Assembly: GCF_011398355.1 (NCBI RefSeq)
Contig: NZ_AP021889.1
Span: 434,001 to 498,000, forward strand
Source of the DNA: Thiosulfatimonas sediminis
GTDB taxonomy: Bacteria > Pseudomonadota > Gammaproteobacteria > Thiomicrospirales > Thiomicrospiraceae
Direction of reading: 5' to 3'
DNA: 64,000 nt
Notes under the pieces: model-generated
Seen by the model: only the letters and a program-made list of their open reading frames with translations
What the model was told of the DNA's origin: nothing
The model's database searches: none
Shown here: in pieces, positions 54,117-64,000 of the stretch
Numbering within the stretch: the first letter of the stretch is position 1
Layout: each line of letters begins with the position of its first letter
Program-made: the position numbers and the translations under genes

Positions 54117-55385
54117 ATGAAATATTACACAGAAACCAAAAGCAGTTCTGCCCTAACGCGTAAAACGTTAGCGCTCGTGCTGGCGGGCGGTGAAGGCAGT
54201 CGTTTAAAAGAACTAACACGTTGGCGCGCTAAGCCGGCTGTGCCGTTTGGTGGCAAATATCGAATTGTGGATTTCGTGCTCTCTAATTGTGTTAACTCCG
54301 GTATTCATAAAATTGGTGTTTTAACTCAGTATAAATCTCACTCGTTGATTCGGCATATTCAGCGTGCTTGGAGTTTTATGCGCTATGAAATCGGTGAGTT
54401 TGTTGAAATTTTACCGGCACAGCAGCGCATAGATAAGGACTGGTATAAAGGCACGGCCGATGCACTTTATCAGAACTTAGACATTATGCGTCGTCACTCG
54501 CCGGAGTATGTTTTGGTGTTGGGCGGTGATCATATTTACTCAATGGATTACAGCAAAATGCTGATGGAACACGCCAATTCCGGGGCGGATGTCACCATTG
54601 GGTGTATTGAGGTGCCGCGCGAAGAAGCCAAAGGTTTTGGCGTTATGTCGATTGATGAGAATTTGCGAATCACAAAATTTAGTGAAAAACCCTCCAATCC
54701 AGAGCCGATGCCTGGGAAGCCGGATATGGCATTGGCGTCGATGGGTATCTATATTTTCTCAACCGAATTTTTGTACCAAAAGCTGATTGAAGACAGCGAT
54801 AACCCAAATTCCAGCCGTGATTTTGGTAAAGACATTATCCCGTCGGTGATTGATGATCAATATGTACGCGCTTATCCGTTTGTTGACCATAATGAGGAGC
54901 CATTGTACTGGCGCGATGTGGGCACAGTGGAGTCTTTCTGGAAGGCGAATTTGGATCTGTGTACGGTCGAGCCCGAATTGAATTTATATGACCGTGATTG
55001 GCCGATTTGGACCTATCAAGCGCAATATCCACCAGCAAAATTTGTGTTTGATGACGAAGGTCGTCGCGGTGAAGCGATTGACTCTATGGTCTCGGGCGGC
55101 TGCATTATTTCGGGCGCACGCATTAAGCGTTCGGTGATTTCCACCGGTTGCCATATCCACAGCTATAGTCTGATTAAAGATTCCGTGCTTTTACCGCGCG
55201 TTGAAGTTGGGCGCAATTGTCGTATTCAAAATGCGGTGATTGATAAGGGGACGATTATCCCGCCAGGGACGATTATTGGCGAAGACCCAGTGGCGGATGC
55301 CGAGCGTTTTTATCTTGAACCGGAGTCCGGGATTGTCCTGGTGACACCGGATATGTTTGGGCAGCGTTTACACGTTGTTCGCTAG
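54117..55385 (+). CDS. glgC: Glucose-1-phosphate adenylyltransferase
   Basis: This 422-residue enzyme makes ADP-glucose, the committed step of glycogen synthesis. The nucleotide-binding motif [13 protein letters not shown], the start of the allosteric/catalytic region [17 protein letters not shown], the active-site [20 protein letters not shown] for glucose-1-phosphate and the C-terminal left-handed beta-helix ([17 protein letters not shown]) are all clear. The order glgC-GH57-malQ-glgB-glgA-glgP on one strand points to a single alpha-glucan operon. Confidence 0.96.
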   Translation: MKYYTETKSSSALTRKTLALVLAGGEGSRLKELTRWRAKPAVPFGGKYRIVDFVLSNCVNSGIHKIGVLTQYKSHSLIRHIQRAWSFMRYEIGEFVEILPAQQRIDKDWYKGTADALYQNLDIMRRHSPEYVLVLGGDHIYSMDYSKMLMEHANSGADVTIGCIEVPREEAKGFGVMSIDENLRITKFSEKPSNPEPMPGKPDMALASMGIYIFSTEFLYQKLIEDSDNPNSSRDFGKDIIPSVIDDQYVRAYPFVDHNEEPLYWRDVGTVESFWKANLDLCTVEPELNLYDRDWPIWTYQAQYPPAKFVFDDEGRRGEAIDSMVSGGCIISGARIKRSVISTGCHIHSYSLIKDSVLLPRVEVGRNCRIQNAVIDKGTIIPPGTIIGEDPVADAERFYLEPESGIVLVTPDMFGQRLHVVR

Positions 55386-55407
55386 AGTATTCTAAAGAGG
55401 TGATTGC

Positions 55408-57138
55408 ATGCAACAACCGGAATCCGAAAATAAGTTAAAAGTTGTCCTGTGTTGGCATATGCATCAACCGCATTATCGCGATGGGGAAGACGGCGTGTAT
55501 CAACTGCCGTGGGTATACTTGCACGCGCTGAAAGATTACACCGATATGGTTTGGCATTTGGAAAAGCAACCAAACGCCAAAGCAGTGGTGAATTTCGCCC
55601 CGGTGCTGCTAGAACAACTCGATGAGTATCAAGCACAGGTTCATCAGTGGTTGCAAGATGGTACGGCGATGAAAGACCCGTTGCTTAATTGGGTGTCTGG
55701 CGCTGAAGCGATTCCGCAGGACATTGACGAGCGCGTCAAAATTGCAGAAGCTTGTCAAAAAGCGAATGCGCCGACCATCATCAATATCTTCCCCGCGTTT
55801 CGTGAAATGGTCGATTTATTGAATGACAGTAAGTTGTTGAATGAACCCAATCACACTCTAATGAGTTATTTAACCGATCAGTTTTTTGTCGATTTGCTGG
55901 TGTGGTATCACCTTGCATGGATGGGCATCAGTCTGCGCCAAGATGATGAGCGCATTCAGCGTTTAATGGCTAAGAAGTCTGGATACGATGCGGCGGATCG
56001 TAAGTTGTTAATGCAGATTGTGGCGGAAGCGGTGGCGGGCATTATTCCACGTTATAAAGCGTTGCAAGACCGTGGTCAAATTGAGATTTCTATGACGCCT
56101 TACGGGCATCCGATAGTGCCATTGCTGTTGGATTTTAATAGTTTGCATGAAGCCATGCCGCACGCACCCTTACCCAGTTATGCTCAGTATCCCGGTGGGA
56201 GTGAGCGCGCCCATTGGCATATGAAAAAAGGGCTGGATGTGTATAAACGCTATTTTGGTGGCAAACCAAAAGGGGTGTGGTTATCCGAAGGGGCGATTAG
56301 CGATGCGGCGATTGATTTACTGGATGAATACAACATTGCGTGGTGTGCATCGGGTGAAGGGGTCTGGCGACATTCGTGCGAAAAATCGCACATTGACGAG
56401 CATGATTTGAACAGCAAAAAAGCCTTATATCGTCCAATGAAACGCCCAGAAAATCAGTGCTCGCTGTTTTTCCGTGATGATGGTTTGTCTGATTTGATTG
56501 GCTTTCAATACAAAGATTGGCGTGCTGAAGATGCCGCAAATGATTTTGCCCACCACTTGACCAATATTGCGAACTTCGTCTGTAAAGAGGGCGAAAAAAA
56601 TGTGGTCAGTGTGATTTTGGACGGTGAGAACGCTTGGGAATATTATCCGGATAATGCCTATCATTTCTTATTGGAACTTTATGCCAAATTGAGTGACCAT
56701 CCGCGCGTTGAATTATCGACGTTCGCCGAAGTGTTGAGCGACGGAGTTCAGCCGCGGGAACTTTCTTATATTCAGGCCGGAAGTTGGGTTTATGGCTCTT
56801 TTTCGACGTGGATGGGTGACCCGGATAAAAACAAAGGATGGGATTTGTTGGTCGAAGCCAAGCAAGCGTTTGATAAGCAAGTACGCTCTGGTCAACTGAC
56901 GGCGATTCAGCAGAAACAAGCCACTGAACAGCTTGGGATTTGTGAAGGGTCGGATTGGTTCTGGTGGTTTGGTGGCTATAATCCGTCGGACAGTGTGCGC
57001 GATTTTGATCGTCTATATCGTTCGCATTTACGCAAACTCTATCAGCTGCTCGCTTTAGAGGCGCCGAAAAATTTGGATGTGCCAATCTCATTTGGCGGGG
57101 GAGATATGGAAAATTCCGGAACCATGCGTCGTAATTAA
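55408..57138 (+). CDS. Glycoside hydrolase family 57 enzyme
   Basis: This 576-residue protein has the GH57 conserved regions in order: WHMHQPHYRD, TPYGHPIVPLL, the nucleophile region GVWLSEGAISDAA, the acid/base region FFRDDGLSDLIGFQYKDW and VSVILDGENAWEYYPDN. There is no signal peptide, so it acts in the cytoplasm on glycogen or malto-oligosaccharides, as an alpha-amylase-like or transferase enzyme; the exact activity cannot be fixed. AGAGGTGATT precedes the ATG, 22 bases after glgC. Confidence 0.92.
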   Translation: MQQPESENKLKVVLCWHMHQPHYRDGEDGVYQLPWVYLHALKDYTDMVWHLEKQPNAKAVVNFAPVLLEQLDEYQAQVHQWLQDGTAMKDPLLNWVSGAEAIPQDIDERVKIAEACQKANAPTIINIFPAFREMVDLLNDSKLLNEPNHTLMSYLTDQFFVDLLVWYHLAWMGISLRQDDERIQRLMAKKSGYDAADRKLLMQIVAEAVAGIIPRYKALQDRGQIEISMTPYGHPIVPLLLDFNSLHEAMPHAPLPSYAQYPGGSERAHWHMKKGLDVYKRYFGGKPKGVWLSEGAISDAAIDLLDEYNIAWCASGEGVWRHSCEKSHIDEHDLNSKKALYRPMKRPENQCSLFFRDDGLSDLIGFQYKDWRAEDAANDFAHHLTNIANFVCKEGEKNVVSVILDGENAWEYYPDNAYHFLLELYAKLSDHPRVELSTFAEVLSDGVQPRELSYIQAGSWVYGSFSTWMGDPDKNKGWDLLVEAKQAFDKQVRSGQLTAIQQKQATEQLGICEGSDWFWWFGGYNPSDSVRDFDRLYRSHLRKLYQLLALEAPKNLDVPISFGGGDMENSGTMRRN

Positions 57139-57208
57139 TGTTCACTCTTGTCGTTGTCGGCAGGGCCGGCAGTGATTTAACTTCCGGTATTACTCTAGAG
57201 GGCCCGCG

Positions 57209-58672
57209 ATGAAATCGGATATGCACAGGCAACCACCTAGCACCCAGCTTGATGCCCTGCCACCGCCAAGACAGGCTGGGGTGTTGTTACATATCACCTC
57301 GTTACCGAACCCAACGGGCAACTTAGGCTGTTTAGACCAAAATGCTTGGCGATTTTTAGACTGGCTGGAAAGCGCCGGTTTAAGCATTTGGCAAACGTTG
57401 CCGCTGAATCATACGCATTCCGATTTATCGCCCTATTCGGCCATGTCGGCTTTTGCCTTAAATCCGATGTTTTTGCCGGACGATTGGCAGACACATTTTA
57501 CTCCGTCACGCTACCAAGCCTTTTTACAGCGCGCTCCGCATTGGTTAGAAGATTATGCGTTGTTTGTGGTGATCCGTGAGACGTTGCACGGCAAAAGTTG
57601 GTTAGATTGGCCACAGCCGTTAAAGTTTCGTGAGCCGGCCGCCTTAGCGGAATTTTCAGTCACCCATCACGCCGCAATTGAACAGCGAAAACAGCAGCAG
57701 TGTGTGTTGGATTTTTTATGGCAAAAACTCAAGCACGATGCAAATCGCAAAGGGATTCAGCTGTTCGGCGATATGCCGATTTTTGTTGCTTTAGACAGCG
57801 CTGATGTGTGGTCGAACACCGAACTGTTCTTATTAGATGAAAATCTTTTGCCGGAGGTGGTTGCCGGTGTGCCGCCCGACTATTTTTCGGAAACCGGACA
57901 GCGTTGGGGGAATCCGCATTACGATTGGCAAAAAATGCAGCAGCAAGAGTTTACTTGGTGGCAAGCGCGTATCGAACACGCTTTGCAACAGTTTGATTTA
58001 CTCCGCATTGATCATTTTCGCGGTTTACAAGCGTGTTGGCAAATTGCCGCTGCCGAGGAAACCGCCGTTAATGGCACTTGGCAAGAAGTGCCCGGCCATG
58101 CCTTATTGACCAAGCTACAGCAAGCGTTTCCCGATTTACCGCTGATTGCAGAAGACTTAGGTCTAATTACTCCGGAAGTGGTCGCCTTAAAAGAAGCGTT
58201 TTCGTTACCGGGAATGTCCGTTCTGCAATTTGGCTTTAATGGTTTGCCAGACAATCCGCACGCCTTGGATGCGCAAGTGCTCAATTCTGTGGTCTATACT
58301 GGCACGCATGACAACGACACTTCGGTTGGTTGGTTTAGTACTTTAGATGATGCCAGCAAAGATTGGATTTGGCAGCAGTTGAGTAATAACGCCGCTGGCG
58401 AATTGGCGCAGATTGGTTTGCCAGAAGCGATGCCGTGGCCATTAATTGTTGCTGCTTTGCAGTCGGTCGCGCAGCGAGTGATTGTGCCGATGCAAGATTT
58501 GTTGATGCTTGATTCTGAACATCGGATGAACGTTCCAGGGGTCGCGCAAGGCAATTGGCGTTGGCAATTCGAATGGTCACAATTGCCACAACCGCTGGCA
58601 GAGCAGCTTAAACAGCTATTGGCATTGGCCGATAGAATCCCGAATACAGAGACCCAAAACAGCCCATTTTAA
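57209..58672 (+). CDS. malQ: 4-alpha-glucanotransferase (amylomaltase)
   Basis: This 487-residue GH77 enzyme has the typical opening [20 protein letters not shown], catalytic aspartate in [10 protein letters not shown], glutamate in [10 protein letters not shown] and transition-state Asp in [14 protein letters not shown], plus [14 protein letters not shown]. It transfers malto-oligosaccharide units between chains in the cytoplasm, recycling short glucans made during glycogen turnover. A nearby purine-rich stretch (GAGGGCCCG) is its ribosome site. Confidence 0.95.
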   Translation: MKSDMHRQPPSTQLDALPPPRQAGVLLHITSLPNPTGNLGCLDQNAWRFLDWLESAGLSIWQTLPLNHTHSDLSPYSAMSAFALNPMFLPDDWQTHFTPSRYQAFLQRAPHWLEDYALFVVIRETLHGKSWLDWPQPLKFREPAALAEFSVTHHAAIEQRKQQQCVLDFLWQKLKHDANRKGIQLFGDMPIFVALDSADVWSNTELFLLDENLLPEVVAGVPPDYFSETGQRWGNPHYDWQKMQQQEFTWWQARIEHALQQFDLLRIDHFRGLQACWQIAAAEETAVNGTWQEVPGHALLTKLQQAFPDLPLIAEDLGLITPEVVALKEAFSLPGMSVLQFGFNGLPDNPHALDAQVLNSVVYTGTHDNDTSVGWFSTLDDASKDWIWQQLSNNAAGELAQIGLPEAMPWPLIVAALQSVAQRVIVPMQDLLMLDSEHRMNVPGVAQGNWRWQFEWSQLPQPLAEQLKQLLALADRIPNTETQNSPF

Positions 58673-58683
58673 GGATATTACCT

Positions 58684-60927
58684 ATGACGCCCAGCTTGGA
58701 TAGCGCACCTGATTTAATCGACCTACTCGCCGCGATGGAAAATCCGATTGCTCGTTTGGCAGCGGGAAAACATCATGACCCGTTTGAATTTTTAGGTGTG
58801 CATCCTTCGCCATTGTCCTCTGAGCAAACCCAGTGGGTTCTGCGTGAGTGGTTGCCAACGGCTGAGAAAGCGCGAGTTAAATTACAAAACGGCGAATTTA
58901 TTGAACTGCAACGTGTTCCAAATAGTGATCTTTTTTATACGATATTAAGTTCGCAAGTTTATCAAACGTTACCTGCGCACTACACCGTGAGTTGGTGTGA
59001 AGGCAATGGTATTTGGCATGAATCGGTTTCGCCATACAGTTTTTTGCCAGTGATTGGTGAGTTGGATTTGCATCTGTTCTCTGAAGGGCGTCACTGGGAA
59101 ATTTACGATGTATTGGGCGCGCATCCGCAAACGCAAGATGGGGTTGCTGGCGTTTGTTTTGCGGTTTGGGCGCCGGCAGCAGAGCGCGTTTCCGTGGTTG
59201 GTGACTTTAATGCTTGGCACGGGTTACGGCATCCTATGCGCGTGCTTGGTAGCTCAGGGATTTGGGAGATTTTCATCCCTGGTTTGCAGTCGCTGGACTT
59301 GTATAAATTTGAGATTCGCCATCGTGAAAGTGGTCAGGTGGTGGTGAAAACGGATCCTTACGCACAAGCGATGGAAATGCGTCCGAAAAATGCGTGTAAG
59401 GTGTATCAGTCGCAGTACGAGTGGCAAGACCAAGCATGGTTAGAGCAACGCGCTCAGCAAGCTTGGCACGCTGCACCGATTAATATCTACGAAGTGCATT
59501 TGGGTTCTTGGCAGCGTGATGATGCGGGGCGTTTTTTAAATTACCGCGAGATTGCGCATCGCTTGGTCGCTTATGTGCAGTGGATGGGCTATACACACAT
59601 TGAATTGCTGCCGGTTTCTGAGCATCCACTGGACCAATCTTGGGGCTATCAAACGACCGGTTACTATGCCCCAACGAGTCGTTTTGGTTCACCGGATGAT
59701 TTCCGATATTTTGTTGATTACTGCCATCAAAACGGCATTGGCGTGTTTTTGGACTGGGTGCCAGCGCATTTTCCAAAAGACAGTTTTGCGTTAGGGCGTT
59801 TTGATGGGTCGGCGTTGTTTGAGCATGAAGACCCGCGCTTGGGCGAGCACCAAGATTGGGGGACTTACATCTTTAACTTTGGGCGCAATGAAGTGCGTAA
59901 TTTTTTAATTGCGAATGCCCTTTACTGGCTGAAAACGCTGCATATTGATGGATTGCGAGTCGATGCCGTCGCCTCGATGCTCTACTTGGACTACTCACGC
60001 AATGCCGGCGAGTGGTTGCCGAATAAACATGGCGGCAGAGAAAATCTGGAAGCGATTGAATTTTTACAGACCTTAAATTATGAAGTCCATGCGCAGGTGC
60101 CGGGCGTGTTGATGATGGCTGAAGAATCGACTTCTTGGCCAATGGTATCCCGTCCGACGTGGATGGGCGGCTTGGGTTTTTCGATGAAATGGAATATGGG
60201 ATGGATGAACGATACGCTGTCTTATATGGAAAAAGAGCCGGTGTTCCGTGCTTATCATCACAATGAATTGACCTTTAGCCAAATGTACGCCTATTCGGAG
60301 AATTTTGTATTGCCATTGTCACACGATGAAGTGGTTCATATGAAACATTCGTTGATTGGCAAAATGCCTGGTGACGATTGGCAAAAAGCGGCGAACTTGC
60401 GATTATTATTCGCTTACCAAATGTTGAATCCTGGAAAGAAACTGCTGTTTATGGGCTGCGAGTTTGCTCAATGGGGAGAATGGAATGAATCGCAGTCGCT
60501 GCCGTGGGAGTTGTGTGATGTTCCGCTTAATCGTGGCGTGCAACTGTTTAGCCGTGAGTTAAATCACCTGTATCAGCAGCAAAGTGCGTTGCATCAACGG
60601 GATTTTGAACATCACGGTTTTGAATGGGTGGATTGCCATGATTATCAACAATCTATTTTAAGTTTTATGCGTCACAGTGATGAGCAGAGCCTGATTTGTA
60701 TTTTTAACTTCACCCCTGTGGTGCGTGAAAATTACCGCATTGGTGTGCCGCAGGATGGCATTTATCGCGAGTTATTAAACTCCGATGCGGATTGTTTTGG
60801 CGGCAGTAATGTCGGCAATGGCGGCGAGTTGTATGCACAGCCAGGTGCGTGGATGAATCAATCTCATCATCTTGATTTAACACTGCCGCCGCTTGGCGTA
60901 CTGGTGCTAGAACACGTTCGCAGTTAA
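58684..60927 (+). CDS. glgB: 1,4-alpha-glucan branching enzyme
   Basis: This 747-residue GH13 enzyme has an N-terminal CBM48-like pair ([31 protein letters not shown]) and a TIM barrel with the catalytic residues: D in [19 protein letters not shown] in [14 protein letters not shown] and D in [20 protein letters not shown]. It introduces alpha-1,6 branches in glycogen. It lies 11 bases after malQ. The length is normal for GlgB with the long N-terminus. Confidence 0.96.
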   Translation: MTPSLDSAPDLIDLLAAMENPIARLAAGKHHDPFEFLGVHPSPLSSEQTQWVLREWLPTAEKARVKLQNGEFIELQRVPNSDLFYTILSSQVYQTLPAHYTVSWCEGNGIWHESVSPYSFLPVIGELDLHLFSEGRHWEIYDVLGAHPQTQDGVAGVCFAVWAPAAERVSVVGDFNAWHGLRHPMRVLGSSGIWEIFIPGLQSLDLYKFEIRHRESGQVVVKTDPYAQAMEMRPKNACKVYQSQYEWQDQAWLEQRAQQAWHAAPINIYEVHLGSWQRDDAGRFLNYREIAHRLVAYVQWMGYTHIELLPVSEHPLDQSWGYQTTGYYAPTSRFGSPDDFRYFVDYCHQNGIGVFLDWVPAHFPKDSFALGRFDGSALFEHEDPRLGEHQDWGTYIFNFGRNEVRNFLIANALYWLKTLHIDGLRVDAVASMLYLDYSRNAGEWLPNKHGGRENLEAIEFLQTLNYEVHAQVPGVLMMAEESTSWPMVSRPTWMGGLGFSMKWNMGWMNDTLSYMEKEPVFRAYHHNELTFSQMYAYSENFVLPLSHDEVVHMKHSLIGKMPGDDWQKAANLRLLFAYQMLNPGKKLLFMGCEFAQWGEWNESQSLPWELCDVPLNRGVQLFSRELNHLYQQQSALHQRDFEHHGFEWVDCHDYQQSILSFMRHSDEQSLICIFNFTPVVRENYRIGVPQDGIYRELLNSDADCFGGSNVGNGGELYAQPGAWMNQSHHLDLTLPPLGVLVLEHVRS

Positions 60928-60963
60928 TGTTTTTTATTCTCGCTTTGATTATGTCAAAGTCCG

Positions 60964-61043
60964 CTTAGGGCGACACAGAACAAGTTTATTTACTTCAGCG
61001 CGGGATTGCTGAAGCCATTTGGATTTGTTCTGTATCTCCTCGG
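60964..61043. repeat. Palindromic intergenic repeat, short perfect-ended copy
   Basis: Left arm CTTAGGGCGACACAGAACAA and the reverse complement of the right arm, CCGAGGAGATACAGAACAAA, extend to a common TTCAGC, so about 35 bases on each side pair and the 80-base element folds into one hairpin. Both termini match the ends of the longer copy at 19698-19962 but the interior is missing, as in an internally deleted MITE. It lies between glgB and glgA and could affect the operon transcript. Confidence 0.7.
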
Positions 61044-61129
61044 TGTTTACGCCTTGCTGTTCTCGCTGAGGCCAGATAACCTTGATGTCTGTGCCTCACT
61101 AAATAAAAAATTATCGGTTAAGAGTTTTT

Positions 61130-62644
61130 ATGAAAATTTTATACGCCACTTCGGAAGCGCATCCTTTAATCAAAACCGGCGGACTGGCCGATGTTAGCGG
61201 TAGTCTGCCGAACGCTTTAAAAGCCCTGAAGAATCATGTGCGCTTGGTTTTGCCAGCCTATTATGATGTGCTTCAGAAATTACCGAAAAAGTCGTTTCGA
61301 AAGGTGGCCGATTTGCGGGTTGGCGGCTGTAGTCAATTTTATGATGTACGTATTTTACAACTGAGCGCCGGTGCGTTTAATGGCCTGGATGTGCCGGTGT
61401 GGTTAGTGGATATTCCGGCTCTGTTTGGTCGTTCTGGGAATCCGTATCTGGCCGCGGACGGTACAGATTGGTGGGATAACGGTGAACGTTTCGGGGTCTT
61501 TTCTAAGGTGGTGACCGAATTGGCGATGGACCGTGTCGGTTTAAAATGGCAGCCGGATGTGGTGCACTTAAATGATTGGCAGACTGGTTTAGTCAGTGCG
61601 TTATTAAGTTTGGAGGCACCGCGTCCGAAGACCGTGTTTACCATTCATAATATGGCATATCCGGGGAATTTTCCGCAATCGTTGTTTCATGGTTTGGGGT
61701 TGCCACCGTATTTATGGTCAATGCACGGTGTTGAGTTTTGGGGGCATTTTTCATTGCTCAAAGCGGGGGTTGCCTTTGCCGACTGGGTGACAACCGTCAG
61801 CCCAACCTATGCCGCGCAGATTTGTCACTATGAGTTTGCTTACGGTTTTGAGGGTTTGCTGCAGCAAAGGGCTGCACAAGGTCGATTAGTGGGAATTTTA
61901 AATGGCATTGACGACCAAGTTTGGAACCCGCAAACCGATGCGTTGATTCCGTATAACTATTCAGCGGACAAGGGCCGGGTAGCCGCGAAACGCAAAAACA
62001 AAGTCGCCTTGTTAAAAGCTTTCTGTCGAATGCATTCCGAAAAAACGCTGCCAAATGAAGATTGCTTTGAACAATGGATAGAGAAACCGCTAATTGGTTT
62101 TGTCGGTCGTTTGGTGCCACAAAAAGGAATTGATTTGGTCATGCAGGTATTGCCAGATATTTTGCAAAATAGCGATGCTAATATCGCCGTGGTTGGCAGT
62201 GGAGACAAGCAGATTGAGGCGGCAATTTGCCAATTGGCAAAACGCTTTCCGCAGCGCGTCTGGTGTCATATTGGTTATTCTGAGGAACTTGCGCATCTGG
62301 TTGAAGCAGGCTCCGATATGTTTTTGATGCCATCGCGCTTTGAGCCTTGTGGATTAAACCAGATGTACAGCTTGGCTTATGGTACACCACCCATCGTCCA
62401 TAACACCGGCGGTTTGGCGGATACGGTGGTTGATGCCAGCGAGGAGAATCTACAGGCTGGTACAGCAACCGGCTTTGTGTTTGACGAGATGTCGCCGGCA
62501 GCGCTTTCAGCGACGATAATGCACGCTTTGGCGTTGTTTGGTAAAAAACGCCAATGGCAGAAAATGCAAAAAACCGGTATGTTACAGGCGTTTGATTGGA
62601 AAAAAAGCGCTCAGGCTTATCAAGCTCTGTATCTCACCAAATAA
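61130..62644 (+). CDS. glgA: Glycogen synthase
   Basis: This 504-residue GT5 glycosyltransferase starts with the ADP-glucose loop ([19 protein letters not shown]). It has [29 protein letters not shown] and the C-terminal donor site [38 protein letters not shown] (seen as MPSRFEPCG). It extends alpha-1,4 chains of glycogen from ADP-glucose. A repeat hairpin occupies the 200-base gap from glgB; glgP follows 15 bases downstream. Confidence 0.96.
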   Translation: [504 protein letters not shown]

Positions 62645-62659
62645 CGGATAATTGTTTTT

Positions 62660-64000
62660 ATGACTGCGCCATTTGATACCGCTAAGCAATCGGCTGCGAT
62701 TGCCAAGATGCTCGACAATATCGGTATGGATAAAACCTCGATTGAGGCGGATTTTTTAAAGTATTTGTGCCATACCCTTGGCCGACAGTTAGACTCAGAA
62801 GATTACTACCTGTTTAAAGCCCTGTCTTACAGCACCCGCGATCGCTTAATGACGCATTGGAAGCGTACTTGGGCGGCGTACAATCAGCATAAACTCAAAA
62901 AGGCTTATTATTTGTCGATGGAGTTTTTGATTGGCCGCTCATTGACGAATAATCTGCTCAATTTAGGGATTGAAGACGCGACGCATCAGGCGCTCTACGA
63001 TTTGGGTTTGGATTTGGAACAACTTGAAGAGACCGAGCGCGATGCCGGTTTAGGGAATGGTGGTTTGGGACGGTTGGCGGCCTGTTTTATGGACAGTTGT
63101 GCCACCTTACGTTTGCCCGTCATGGGCTATGGCTTGCGCTATGAATATGGAATGTTCCGCCAACAAATTCAGAATGGCTATCAAGTTGAAGAGCCGGACC
63201 ATTGGCTTGGTTTTGGCCCTTATCCGTGGGAAATTCAGCGTAATGAATACACGCAATTAATCAAGTTTGGTGGAACCTCGCGGCATTATGTTGACCCTGT
63301 TAGCGGTCGTTTAATTGTCCATTGGGAGCACGCTGAAGTGGTCTTGGCCGTGCCTTATGATGTGCCGATTCCTGGTTTTAAAAACGCCACCGTAAACACC
63401 TTGCGGTTATGGTCGGCGATGGCTAAAGAAGGGTTTAATCTTTCTGAGTTTAATGCTGGTTCCTATCACGAAGCGGTGGCGGACAAATCTCAAGCGGAAA
63501 ACATCACCAAAGTTCTTTACCCGAATGACACCAGTGAAAACGGGAAAGTTTTGCGTCTGAAACAGCAGTACTTTTTAGTGTCAGCGTCTTTGCAGGACGT
63601 GGTGCAGCAGTGGAATGATCGCTATGGTAGCTTTAGTGATTTTGCCGAGTACAACGCTTTTCAGTTGAATGATACGCATCCGAGTTTAGCCGTGGCGGAA
63701 TTAATGCGTTTGTTGATTGACAAAGAACGTCTGGATTGGGATCAGGCTTGGGCGATTACCACGCAAACCATGGCGTACACCAATCACACTTTGCTACCGG
63801 AAGCCCTAGAGAGGTGGCCGCGTAAACTCCTCCAAGAATTATTGCCAAGACCGCTGGAAATAATTTTAGAGATAAACCGTCGTTTTCTCGCGCAGGTAGC
63901 AATGCGCTGGCCAGCGGACACGCAACGCCAGCAACGGATGTCGATTTTGGATGACAACGATAATATTTGTATGGCGTATTTGGCGATCGTCGGCAGTCAC
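62660..64000 (+). CDS. glgP: Glycogen/alpha-glucan phosphorylase, 5' part (cut by right edge)
   Basis: I read this frame by hand from the ATG at 62660; 447 codons are open to the end of the window. The family signatures are clear: KKAYYLSMEFLIGRSL, AGLGNGGLGRLAACFMDS, MGYGLRYEYGMFRQ, WEIQRNE, FQLNDTHPSLAVAEL and TNHTLLPEALERWP. The enzyme releases glucose-1-phosphate from glycogen using pyridoxal phosphate; the PLP lysine lies beyond the window. It completes the synthesis and breakdown set of this cluster. Confidence 0.95.
   Translation, partial: MTAPFDTAKQSAAIAKMLDNIGMDKTSIEADFLKYLCHTLGRQLDSEDYYLFKALSYSTRDRLMTHWKRTWAAYNQHKLKKAYYLSMEFLIGRSLTNNLLNLGIEDATHQALYDLGLDLEQLEETERDAGLGNGGLGRLAACFMDSCATLRLPVMGYGLRYEYGMFRQQIQNGYQVEEPDHWLGFGPYPWEIQRNEYTQLIKFGGTSRHYVDPVSGRLIVHWEHAEVVLAVPYDVPIPGFKNATVNTLRLWSAMAKEGFNLSEFNAGSYHEAVADKSQAENITKVLYPNDTSENGKVLRLKQQYFLVSASLQDVVQQWNDRYGSFSDFAEYNAFQLNDTHPSLAVAELMRLLIDKERLDWDQAWAITTQTMAYTNHTLLPEALERWPRKLLQELLPRPLEIILEINRRFLAQVAMRWPADTQRQQRMSILDDNDNICMAYLAIVGSH

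Noticed and set aside
1-64000. CRISPR arrays, tRNA, rRNA and prophage modules
   Set aside because: I scanned intergenic DNA by eye and saw no regularly spaced repeats, no tRNA cloverleaf with a CCA-type end and no phage structural genes.

Overview
The window looks like the chromosome of a gammaproteobacterium, most probably a sulfur-oxidising autotroph of the Thiomicrospira / Hydrogenovibrio / Thiomicrorhabdus group. That placement is an inference from gene content (ubiE-ubiJ-ubiB, complete gsp operon, dapF-DUF484-xerC, cynS, an NrtA-type importer, a bacterial glycogen cluster) and from protein style; I could not run a database search. Genes are dense, mostly with good Shine-Dalgarno sites, and no tRNA, rRNA or CRISPR array was recognised.

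Layout. 1-1202: an IS3-family insertion sequence running off the left edge. 1203-2130: gene-poor DNA with two degenerate copies of an intergenic repeat. 2131-7369: a Tat-exported PotD-like solute-binding protein directly followed by a 1321-residue hybrid histidine kinase (HAMP, two PAS, kinase core, two receivers, Hpt), probably a binding-protein/sensor pair. 7779-18259: a candidate sigma-54 regulon. It holds an NrtA/SsuA-type ABC importer (ATPase, binding protein, permease), a small Rof-like protein, a GAF-AAA-Fis sigma-54 activator, a NERD-domain protein, a minus-strand set (OsmC-like protein, acyl-CoA-dehydrogenase-like flavoprotein, rubredoxin/rubredoxin-reductase fusion) and cyanase (cynS). 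Good -24/-12 elements lie before both the importer and cynS, and the two share an upstream 11-mer. 18434-25799: an EF-hand protein, a chemoreceptor, a second hybrid kinase and a small unknown gene.

25905-40205: a second Rof-like gene, the full type II secretion operon gspC-N, a lipoprotein subtilase and a small exported protein whose C-terminus resembles a subtilase propeptide. 40264-46255 (minus strand): thioredoxin-like protein, lipoprotein, ubiB, ubiJ, ubiE, DUF971 protein, hslU. 46423-51032 (plus): dapF, DUF484 protein, xerC, hslV, UPF0114 membrane protein, a lipoprotein with an internal duplication. 51108-53357 (minus): waaA and kdsD for Kdo and lipopolysaccharide. 54117-64000 (plus): glycogen/alpha-glucan metabolism, glgC, a GH57 enzyme, malQ, glgB, glgA and the 5' part of glgP, cut by the right edge.

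The points that most deserve attention are the cyanase-linked sigma-54 cluster, whose substrate is unknown; a family of MITE-like palindromic repeats (at least seven candidate copies) scattered between genes; the binding-protein/hybrid-kinase pair; and the lipoprotein protease with an apparently detached propeptide-like partner next to the secretion operon.
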